A stretch of DNA of 64,000 bases. It comes from Chrysemys picta bellii (Eukaryota; Chordata; Testudines; Emydidae). Positions 57,275-64,000 of the stretch are shown piece by piece. Made by a program: the position numbers and the translations under genes. The stretch lies in NCBI RefSeq assembly GCF_011386835.1, contig NC_088791.1, positions 125,774,943 through 125,838,942 of the forward strand, in the 5' to 3' direction. The notes under the pieces were generated by a model. It did not search any database, was not told the DNA's origin, and saw only the letters and a list, made by a program, of their open reading frames with translations. Every line of letters starts with the position of its first letter. The first letter of the stretch is position 1.

Positions 57275-57821
57275 ATGCAGGCTGATAATCGAAAAAGAGC
57301 ACCAGCATGGACCGTGAGGGAGGTACTGGATCTGATCGCTGTATGGGGAGAGGATTCAGTGCTTGCAGAACTTCGTTCTAAAAGACGAAATGCAAAAACT
57401 TTTGAAAAAATCTCCAAGGGCATGATGGAGAGAGGCCACAATAGGGACTCTGAGCAGTGCCGCGTGAAAGTCAAGGAGCTCAGACAAGCCTATCAAAAAA
57501 CAAAGGAGGCAAACGGTCGCTCCGGGTCAGAGCCGCGGACATGCCGCTTCTACGCCGAGCTGCATGCAATTCTAGGGGGGGCTGCCACCACTACCCCACC
57601 TGTGATCGTGGATTCCGGGTCGGGGATAGTCTCATCAGCGATGCCTGAGGATTCTGCCGATGGGGGAGAGGAGGAGGAGGAGGATGAGGATGAGCTTGCA
57701 GAGAGCACACAGCACTCCGTTCTCCCCAACAGCCAGGATCTTTTTCTCACCCTGACTGAAGTACCCTCCCAAGCCTCCCAAGCCAGTACCCAAGACTCTG
57801 ACCCCATGGAAGGGACCTCAG
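57275..57821 (+). CDS. Harbinger Myb/SANT-like DNA-binding protein, exon 1
   Basis: The likely start is the ATG at 57275 (ACC before it, a fair initiation context). Exon 1 encodes about 182 residues. Residues 8-95 are a Myb/SANT-like trihelix domain: RAPAWTVREVLDLIAVWGED (helix 1), KTFEKISKGMMERGHNRDSE (helix 2) and QCRVKVKELRQAYQKTKEAN (helix 3), with Trp at 12 and 24. An acidic stretch, GGEEEEEDEDELAE, follows near residue 130. In characterised Harbinger systems such a protein binds the subterminal DNA and brings in the nuclease. Reading past the exon gives a stop 15 bases on, so splicing at GTGAGT (57822) is expected; the coding phase carries over exactly into 58778. Confidence 0.85.
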
Positions 57822-58777
57822 GTGAGTTTACCTTTTAAAATATAAAACTTGTTTTAAAAGCAAACGGTTTTTAATGATTACTTTGCCCTGAGGACTTGGG
57901 ATGCATTCGCGGTCAGTTCAGCTACTGGAAAAGTCTGTTAACGTGTCTGGGGATGGAGCGGAAATCCTCCAGGGACATCTCCATGAAGCTCTCCTGGAGG
58001 TACTCCGAAAGCCTTGCCACAAGGTTTCTGGGCAGTGCATTCTTATTCCCTCCTCCATGGTAGGACACTTGACCACGCCATGCTTGCAGCAAGTAATCTG
58101 GTATCATTGCCTGACAAAGCCTGGCAGCGTATGGTCCCGGTGTTTGCTGGCATTCAAGCAACATCCGTTCTTTATCTTGTTGTGTAATCCTCAGGAGAGT
58201 GATATCACTCCTGGTAACCTGGTTGAAATACGGGAACTTAATTAAGGGGACAGAGGTGGCCGTTCCTACTGGGCTGTTTGCCTGTGGCGGAAAATAAATC
58301 CTTCCCTGCAGTTAGCCAAGCGCAGATGGGAAATTGGCCCTGAGTTTTTCGCGTTTGGCTAGCAGGGATCTTCCCTGATACCAGCCACGCGGTGGGGGGG
58401 GAGGGGTACAGCGATCATCCCAGAGAATTCATGGCGAGAGGGGGGGTGGTTAGTTTGTTTTCTGCTGCTGCTGCTGAATGTTAACAGAAAAACCGCAGCA
58501 CTCTACAGGCTATGCTTGGTATGTGGGAAAGGAGGGCGCAGAAGCTGTAAAACAATGGCTTACCATGGCCGCATGCAAGCCGAATTCTGTTGCCCAGACC
58601 TGTAATCTCTAGCAGCAAAGCCACAGGCACTCAGCATTAAGAGGCAAAATGCGACCTTGCACAGAAATCACATGTGCTATGTAATGTGAATAGTGTTGGT
58701 CACCGTGAAAGAGTATAAGCATTGTTCTGCAAAATGTAGCTTTTTAAACAATTCTCTCTTTTTTCCCCTCCCTACAG
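57822..58777 (+). other. Intron of the Myb-like gene
   Basis: Donor G|GTGAGT at 57821-57827 and acceptor TTTTTTCCCCTCCCTACAG ending at 58777, with a good pyrimidine tract. Removal restores one frame across both exons. A second AG three bases later (CAGCAG) could be used as an alternative acceptor and would drop one Ala. The intron contains a third open frame on the opposite strand. Confidence 0.8.
57922..58311 (-). CDS. Third Harbinger frame, antisense in the intron, unknown function
   Basis: The minus strand is open for 129 codons (58311 to the TAG at 57922-57924); the first Met is at 58164. The sequence looks like real protein: SVPLIKFPYFNQVTRSDITL, RITQQDKERMLLECQQTPGP, RLCQAMIPDYLLQAWRGQVS and NLVARLSEYLQESFMEMSLE. 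Before the upstream stop a further 38 codons are open (ILWDDRCTPPPP... to ...ANFPSALG), so a single base change could join about 168 codons. A candidate splice acceptor CTAACTGCAG ends at 58306 on the minus strand, so it could be a 3' exon. I do not recognise the family and assign no function. It could also be conserved regulatory DNA that happens to be open. Confidence 0.45.
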   Translation of the reverse strand: MQGRIYFPPQANSPVGTATSVPLIKFPYFNQVTRSDITLLRITQQDKERMLLECQQTPGPYAARLCQAMIPDYLLQAWRGQVSYHGGGNKNALPRNLVARLSEYLQESFMEMSLEDFRSIPRHVNRLFQ

Positions 58778-59268
58778 CAGCTGCAAATTCCTCAAGCCTC
58801 CCTCCTCCATCCCGAAGGTTATCACAGATAAGGCGTCGTAAGAAGAGAACGCGAGACGAGATGTTTTCTGAAATTATGGAATCCAGCCGCAGTGACAGAG
58901 CTCATCTGAATGAGTGGAAGGAAACAGTTTCAAAGTATAGGAAAGAAGCCAGTGAACGTGAGGACAGGAGGGACCAACGTGAGGAGAGGAGGGACCAACG
59001 TGAGGAGAGGAGAGACGCTCGAGATGAGAGGTGGCGGCAGGAAGACCAGAGGAGGCAGGATGCAATGCTGGGGCTGCTGCGTGAGCAAACAGACATGCTC
59101 CGGCGTCTGGTGGAGCTTCAGGAACGGCTGCTGGAAAACAGACTGCCGCTTCAGCCCCTGTTCCACCCTCCCCCCTCCCCATGTTCCGTATCCTCCTCAC
59201 CCAGATGTGTAAGAACACGGGGGGGGGGGGGGGGAGGCTCCGTACACCTTCCCATTCCACCCCAGTAG
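58778..59268 (+). CDS. Harbinger Myb-like protein, exon 2 (coiled-coil C-terminus)
   Basis: Joined to exon 1 in phase 1 (G + CA), it adds 163 residues for a protein of about 345. It starts AAANSSSLPPPSRRLSQIRR, has a basic RRRKKRTRDEM motif likely to be a nuclear localisation signal, then a charged Arg/Glu helix with a repeated REERRDQ heptad and a Leu-rich end (LGLLREQTDMLRRLVELQER), which should form a coiled coil for dimerisation or transposase contact. A proline-rich tail and a Gly run (from the G tract at 59219-59234) end the chain. The G tract could vary in length between copies and shift the last residues. Confidence 0.8.
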
Positions 59269-59382
59269 ACAGCCCAAGCAAAAGGCTGTCATTTTTTTAA
59301 CCTTTTCTTTGTGGCTTTTTCCTTCCCAGCAATCCTCCTCCCAAATACCACCCGGGTTCCCTCCCTCTTTTTCTAATCTATT

Positions 59383-59395
59383 AATAAAGAATAAA
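59383..59395 (+). terminator. Polyadenylation signals of the Myb-like gene
   Basis: Two AATAAA hexamers (59383-59388 and 59390-59395) about 115 bases after the stop codon. Confidence 0.75.
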
Positions 59396-59416
59396 TGATT
59401 TTTAAATGATAGTGAC

Positions 59417-59422
59417 TTTATT
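59417..59422 (-). terminator. Polyadenylation signal of the transposase gene
   Basis: TTTATT on the plus strand is AATAAA on the minus strand, about 100 bases after the transposase stop. It lies only 22 bases from the signals of the convergent gene. Confidence 0.65.
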
Positions 59423-59523
59423 TGGTTTGAAAGAAAGCTGGGGGAAGGGGGAGGGTGGGTTCCTTACAGAAAATCAGTCAATAAAGGGGGCGGGTTTTCA
59501 TGAAGGAGAAACAAACAGATATT

Positions 59524-61020
59524 TCACACTGTAGCCTGGCCAGTCATGAAACTGGTTTTTAAAGCTTCTCTGATGCACAGCGCTTCCTGGTGTGCTCTTC
59601 TAATCGCCCTGGTGTCTGGCTGCGCGTAATCAGCAGCCAGGCGATTTGCCTCAGCCTCCCACCCCGCCATAAAGGTCTCCCCCTTACTTTCACAGAGATT
59701 GTGGAGCACACAGCAAGCAGAAATAACAATGGGGAGATTTCTTTGGCTGAGGTCAGAGCGAGTCAATAATGATCGCCAGCGACCTTTTAAACGGCCAAAT
59801 GCACATTCTACCACCATTCTGCACTTGCTCAGCCTGTAGTTGAACAGCTCCTGACTCCTGTCCAGGCTGCCTGTGTACGGCTTCATGAGCCATGGCATTA
59901 AGGGGTAGGCGGGGTCCCCAAGAATAACTATTGGCATTTCAACATCCCCAACGGTTATTTTCTGGTCCGGAAAGTAAGTCCCTTGCTGCAGCCCTTTAAA
60001 CAGAGTAGTGTTCCTGAAAACGCGAGCGTCATGAACCCTTCCCGCCCAGCCCGCATTGATGTTAGTGAAACGTCCCTTGTGATCCACAAGTGCTTGCAGC
60101 ACCATTGAAAAGTACCCCTTGCGGTTTATGTACTCGGTGGCTTGGTGCTCCGGTGCCAAGATAGGGATATGGGTTCCGTCTATCGCCCCACCACAGTTAG
60201 GGAATCCCATTGCAGCAAAACCATCCACTATAGCCTGCACATTTCCCAGAGTCACTAACTTTCGTAGCAGCACCTGAGTGATTGCTTTGGCTACTTGCAT
60301 CACAGCAGCCCCCACAGTAGATTTGCCCACTCCAAATTGATTCCCGACTGACCGGTAGCTGTCTGGCGTTGCAAGCTTCCACAGGGCTATCGCCACGCGC
60401 TTCTCAACTGTGAGGGCTGCTCTCATCTTGGTATTCTGGCGTTTCAGGGCAGGGGACAGCAAGAACCAAAGTTCCATGAAAGTGCCCTTACGCATACGAA
60501 AGTTCCGCAGCCACTGGGAATCATCCCACACCTGCAACACTATGCGGTCCCACCAGTCTGTGCTTGTTTCCCTTGCCCAGAATCGGCGTTCCATGGATAG
60601 AATCTGCCCCATTAACAACATGATCTCCAAAGCACCGGGGCCCGTGGTTTCACAGAATTCTGTATCCGTGTCCGTGTCCATGTCCATGTCAATGTCCTCA
60701 TCATGCTTGTCGCTGCGCTGCCGCCGCCGCTGCCTCCTCGCCTCGTTTTTCTGGTCCTGGCTGAGCATAAACTCCACGAGAACGCGCGAGGTGTTTACAA
60801 TGTTCATGACTGCTGTCTTGAGCTCAGCGGGCTCCATGCTTGCCGTGGTATGGAGTCTGCAGTGTTCACCCACCCAGGAAAAAAGGCGCGAAAATGGTTG
60901 TCTGCCGTCCGTTGCTTTCATGCAGGGAGGGAGGAGGGAGGAGGTGAGGCTGTACCCAGAACCACCTGCGACGATGTTTTTTGTCCCATCAGGCACTGGG
61001 ATCTTAACCCACGATCCCAA
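59524..61020 (-). CDS. PIF/Harbinger DDE transposase
   Basis: One uninterrupted frame of 498 codons. The likely start is Met62 (MEPAELKTAVMNIVNTSRVL, ATG at 60837), giving 437 residues; the first Met at 61020 would add a segment lying near the terminus. Residues 96-105 are a basic RRQRRRQR run, 107-120 an Asp-rich repeat. A helix-turn-helix lies at about 221-250 (SYRSVGNQFGVGKSTVGAAV). The DDE nuclease follows: D281 in GGAIDGTHIPI, a conserved INAGWAGRVHDARVF at 321-335, D369 in VILGDPAYPLMPWLMKPY and E405 in CRMVVECAFGRLKGRW. D369 and E405 are 35 residues apart, as in this superfamily. The enzyme cuts and pastes the element into TWA sites, normally with the Myb-like partner. No frameshift or missing catalytic residue, so it may be active. 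Confidence 0.9.
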   Translation of the reverse strand: MGSWVKIPVPDGTKNIVAGGSGYSLTSSLLPPCMKATDGRQPFSRLFSWVGEHCRLHTTASMEPAELKTAVMNIVNTSRVLVEFMLSQDQKNEARRQRRRQRSDKHDEDIDMDMDTDTDTEFCETTGPGALEIMLLMGQILSMERRFWARETSTDWWDRIVLQVWDDSQWLRNFRMRKGTFMELWFLLSPALKRQNTKMRAALTVEKRVAIALWKLATPDSYRSVGNQFGVGKSTVGAAVMQVAKAITQVLLRKLVTLGNVQAIVDGFAAMGFPNCGGAIDGTHIPILAPEHQATEYINRKGYFSMVLQALVDHKGRFTNINAGWAGRVHDARVFRNTTLFKGLQQGTYFPDQKITVGDVEMPIVILGDPAYPLMPWLMKPYTGSLDRSQELFNYRLSKCRMVVECAFGRLKGRWRSLLTRSDLSQRNLPIVISACCVLHNLCESKGETFMAGWEAEANRLAADYAQPDTRAIRRAHQEALCIREALKTSFMTGQATV

Positions 61021-61233
61021 TGGGCGCGGGAGACTGCGGGAACTATGGGATAGCTATGGGATAGCTACCTACAGTGCAACGGTGCAGAAATCGACGCTAG
61101 CCCCGGTACTTGGACGCACACCACCGAATTAATGTGCTTAGTGTGGCCGCATACATTTCGACTTTATACAACCTGTTTTTCAAATCCGAATTATATAAAT
61201 TCGGATTAATCCCGTAGTGTAGACATACCCTTA

Positions 61234-62780
61234 GACCTGATTGTCAGTGATTTCAGCTGCAGCGGTCACTTAACAGAACAAAAGAATATCTATGGAGCCT
61301 AATCAGCTCTGTCTTTAAACAGTGGAGAGGGACAGGTCCCCACCCTCTCTCTTGATGCCCTCAATAAGCACAGGCTAAGTACAGGTCTACTGCCCTTTAC
61401 TCATACAATAAGAACAACAATTTCATTCCCCCCCCTCCCGCCCTTGCATTCAAGTGATTTGTAACCCAACCCCAGCCAAAAATTTATCACTTGGGCAACA
61501 CAGCTCTGTTTGCTGGATACCTAGGTAGATTAGGTGTGAATGTAAATACAATCTGGTCCTGAAGCCTTTTTCCCCCAGCCCCAGCTCATCACTAGCTGTC
61601 AGGGAGAGCTCATTTAGACTTCGCTTACAAATCATCATTTGAAATTATTTAGGTTGGCCAACATCACCAAAATGAATGCACTGACATGGTCATAAAAAAC
61701 AACAGCTGTATAAGAAAGCTAGTCTATGTTCATACTTTTCAAATCTATTATACTTTTTCAGATACACGTATTTTATCATACACTGTATATGCTTTTAAAG
61801 TGTGTATTAATGTTTCAATTTCAATTCAAATTTCCAAACAGTCACTAAATTGTCATGTAACTAGTTCACAAAACTGGGGGGGGGGTTGGGGAAATTCAGG
61901 GTGGATGTAGGGAAATCACTGATGCAATACCATTTAGTATGACTTGTTTGGATGCACTGGATTTTATGTATTTCACCTAACTGTAAATACAAATAATAAA
62001 AAAATAAAAACTTAGGTAAGCCACCCTCCCCGTCCCATCTGCCCAGAACAAGCACCAGGTATTTCAACTTCTGGACCTCTTTAAAGCTAATGCAGTAGCT
62101 CTAAGTGTTGAGGAAACTGGCAATTATTGTTCCAGCTCTTATGGTGAGTTTTGGTCATACGTGGATTCTTGCAGGAAGGCATTTGTTCAATTTAGGCCAA
62201 AGCTTTAGTCAGTTAAATTCCTGTTGACTCCAGTAAGAGTTTTGCCTGAGTAAGGAGGGAGAAAGAACTTCAGGATAATGGTCCTTTTTGTTTTTAAGGT
62301 GGTATGTTCATCCTTTCTCTGGCACCAACTGAGCAAGGCCCTTAAGCATGTGCTTAACTTTAACATTGGCTTGACTTCCATTGGACTCAGCTGAATAGGA
62401 ATGGACGTAAGCATATGCAGAAGTGCTTTTCTGAACTGGACCCTCTTAACCTAATTGTTGCCTTGCAGCATCAGGCCTCATTCAGAATCTTGCCTTTGAT
62501 AACAGTTAATATCAGAGTTTTCAGAGAGAGGTAGACAATATCCATAATGACTTAGCTAATTATGCAGTAAAGAGGAAAATTAATTCTTCATCGAGCAATC
62601 AGATTGAGTTCTGATGCTGTATTTGATTATCAACCCCCGGCATTTCTGTTGTTTGCATCTGTTAATTTTTTCCTAAAATTATCCAGTCTTGCAGTATGTC
62701 TCTCAATGGGCTCCTGGTGGCAAATAAATTTTCAGGAGGACTATGTTGTGTATAAAAATATTTTGTATCTGTAAAAATTA
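61234..62780. other. No gene recognised
   Basis: Right flank of the Harbinger element. C run at 61429-61440 and G run at 61876-61885. TTAAGCATGTGCTTAACTTT at 62341-62360 with TAAGCATATGCAGAAGTGCT at 62408-62427 belongs to an ancient palindromic repeat. Confidence 0.4.
62335..62445. repeat. Ancient palindromic amniote repeat
   Basis: CCCTTAAGCATGTGCTTAAC, central TTGACTTCCATTGGACTCAG and a diverged mirror half with GTAAGCATATGCAGAAGTGC. Same type as 42296-42382 but a different subfamily. Confidence 0.45.
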
Positions 62781-62787
62781 CTGCTAC

Positions 62788-63062
62788 ATAAGAACATAAG
62801 AACGGCCGTACCGGGTCAGACCAAAGGTCCATCTAGCCCAGTATCCTGTCTACCGACAGTGGCCAATGCCAGGTGCCCCAGAGGGAGTGGACCTAACAGG
62901 CGATGATCAAGTGATCTTTCTCCTGCCATCCATCTCCATCCTCTGACAAACAGAGGCTAGGGACACCATTCCTTACCCATCCTGGCTAATAGCCATTAAT
63001 GGACTTAACCACCATGAATTTATCCAGTTCTTTTTTAAACGCTGTTATAGTCAAAGTACTCT
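62788..63062 (-). mobile_element. LINE 3' tail, family B type, well preserved
   Basis: ATAAGAACATAAGAACGGCC, AGGTCCATCTAGCCCAGTAT, CCTGTCTACCGACAGTGGCC and GCCAATGCCAGGTGCCCCAG are the reverse complement of the tail that ends the plus-strand copy at 56165-56285. It covers only 3' UTR and is younger than the copies at 2722 and 44190. Confidence 0.75.
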
Positions 63063-63925
63063 TCTGCTCTTCCAAGTACTCTTTTTTGCCAATTCTGTTT
63101 CCACTGATAAAGATCACCCAAACCTTTTTAGTTGTTTTTTAATATCTAATGTGCATTTAAGATATACAATGTTAATAGGAAATCACTGCTCAGTATTTTT
63201 TGTAGTGTGCCTATACATTTTTTGTGCTTTGTTAGCCTTACATCACTATAAATAAAGACGTATTTTCTTTAAATCCTTTTGCTTCCAAACTTACCAAAGA
63301 TGATAACTTTTAATCAGAATGCAAGTACCATTTGCTGCTGTTAGTATATTTCTACAGAGTTTTTCAGAGCCACTGCAACTTAGTAATAAGCATGCTATTT
63401 ATTTTTAATTCATTCAATCCACTGTTGAGTCATAGACAGGATTTTGATTTTCAATTTGGCAAATTGACAGGAAAAACCTAATTTCTCAGAAAAATAAGTA
63501 ACCCAGAGAACCTTGTCAATTTGTATAAAAGCCATATCACTATTAGCATTCAATATGTAATTCTCCAATTACAGTGTTTTCAAAGCATACTGTCAGGCTT
63601 CATGAAGGTGTACAAACACATTTCATTACTGACATGCAGATCCCTAGGAGTTAGCACACTCCAAACTGCATGTACTAGAAAGTAGCTGGCATTATTTGTT
63701 AACCAATTCACTCAGCACAATGCCAGGCTTTGAATTTAATCCTTAGCTACCTGCTGTTCTCAGTAGATAAAACAGTGGAACAGCACTGAGGGGTGAGAGG
63801 AGTGTGGGGGATAGGGAAAAGGGTATTTTACAACCTTGGACCACGAAAAAAAAACCACTATTCTTTTTTCTGCCTGGTAGAATGAGTAGGAAGGCAAAGA
63901 TATATTTTAATTTGCCTCTTTATTT
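63063..63925. other. No gene or clear repeat recognised
   Basis: AT-rich sequence with no recognisable features. Confidence 0.4.
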
Positions 63926-63927
63926 GT

Positions 63928-64000
63928 AGTATAGTAGCATCTAGAAACTCCAAGCAAGGGTCAGAGCCCCATTGTGCTAGGCACTGTACAGACAATTAGT
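63928..64000 (-). mobile_element. MIR-type SINE tail, cut by the window edge
   Basis: GTATAGTAGCATCTAGAAAC, then GAGCCCCATTGTGCTAGGCA and CTGTACAGACAA, is the complement of the 3' tail of the family at 1445-1668. The head would lie beyond the edge. Confidence 0.65.

Larger units (their letters stand above)
56894..61230. mobile_element. PIF/Harbinger DNA transposon, complete, 4337 bp
   Basis: The left end GGCCTGGTCTACACTACGAC and the complement of the right end GGGTATGTCTACACTACGGG form the terminal inverted repeat (TCTACACTACG exact). TTA flanks both sides (56891-56893 and 61231-61233), the three-base target duplication typical of PIF/Harbinger. Subterminal sequence is rich in TTCGAATT/AATTCGGATT words, and AGCTATCCCA (left) and TGGGATAGCT (right) are inverted copies. 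Inside are a plus-strand two-exon Myb-like gene, a minus-strand transposase and a third antisense frame. All parts needed by a self-mobile unit appear to be present. Confidence 0.9.

Noticed and set aside
59219..59234. Frameshift in the Myb-like gene at the G tract
   Set aside because: The tract lies within the last 20 codons and the frame runs through it to a stop with a polyadenylation signal beyond; a length error there would only change the tail.
58874..59281. 135-codon minus-strand frame
   Set aside because: Antisense to exon 2 of the Myb-like gene; repeated HVGPSS text comes from the 21-base coding repeat on the other strand.
60410..61132. 240-codon open frame on the plus strand
   Set aside because: Antisense to the start of the Harbinger transposase; composition (Ser/Met/Arg runs) mirrors the Asp-rich and Arg-rich codons of the true strand.

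Overview
The window looks like non-coding DNA of a turtle or a close archosauromorph relative, built mostly from transposable elements. The inference rests on repeat content: CR1-type LINEs with the 3' tail that ends in ATTCTATG-like octamers, many amniote MIR-type SINEs, PIF/Harbinger and hAT elements, and LTRs of types I associate with turtle genomes. Species cannot be fixed by reading alone. I found no exon of a host protein gene, no tRNA or rRNA gene and no CpG-island promoter. The window is most simply an intron or an intergenic stretch.

Layout. 1-1142 is the 5' end of a minus-strand CR1 with ORF1 open to the left edge and a duplicated 5' UTR unit. 1.4-4.6 kb holds MIR-type SINEs, a short TA-flanked MITE and an old LINE tail. 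4.6-6.4 kb (minus) and 19.56-21.8 kb (plus) hold two decayed CR1 copies of similar type. 11-15.6 kb has a SINE split by a solo LTR, a GC-rich duplicated block and degenerate tandem repeats. 21.86-22.54 kb is an hAT element carrying another hAT element. 25.4-28.27 kb is a long minus-strand LINE (family B here) that keeps endonuclease and reverse transcriptase fragments. 33.07-34.36 kb is a fragment of a Penelope-like element with a GIY-YIG-type motif. 37.1-38.1 kb is a probable LTR. 39.8-40.6 kb is a well-preserved truncated CR1. 44.88-45.32 kb is a palindromic DNA transposon. 45.7-47.0 kb combines a solo LTR with perfect target duplication and an inverted pair of LINE fragments. 55.1-56.29 kb is a second copy of LINE family B. 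The rest is mostly sequence in which I recognise nothing.

The centre of interest is 56894-61230, a 4.3 kb PIF/Harbinger element with terminal inverted repeats and TTA target duplications. It has a plus-strand two-exon gene for a Myb/SANT-like DNA-binding protein, and a minus-strand 498-codon DDE transposase with all three catalytic residues. The two genes converge on closely spaced polyadenylation signals. In known Harbinger systems the Myb-like partner helps bring the nuclease to the element ends, so this copy has the parts of an autonomous unit. A third long reading frame lies antisense inside the intron of the Myb-like gene; I do not recognise it and it is the best candidate for something undescribed.

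All family assignments were made by reading motifs and remembered consensus features, not by searching a database. Boundaries of old repeats are approximate to some tens of bases.
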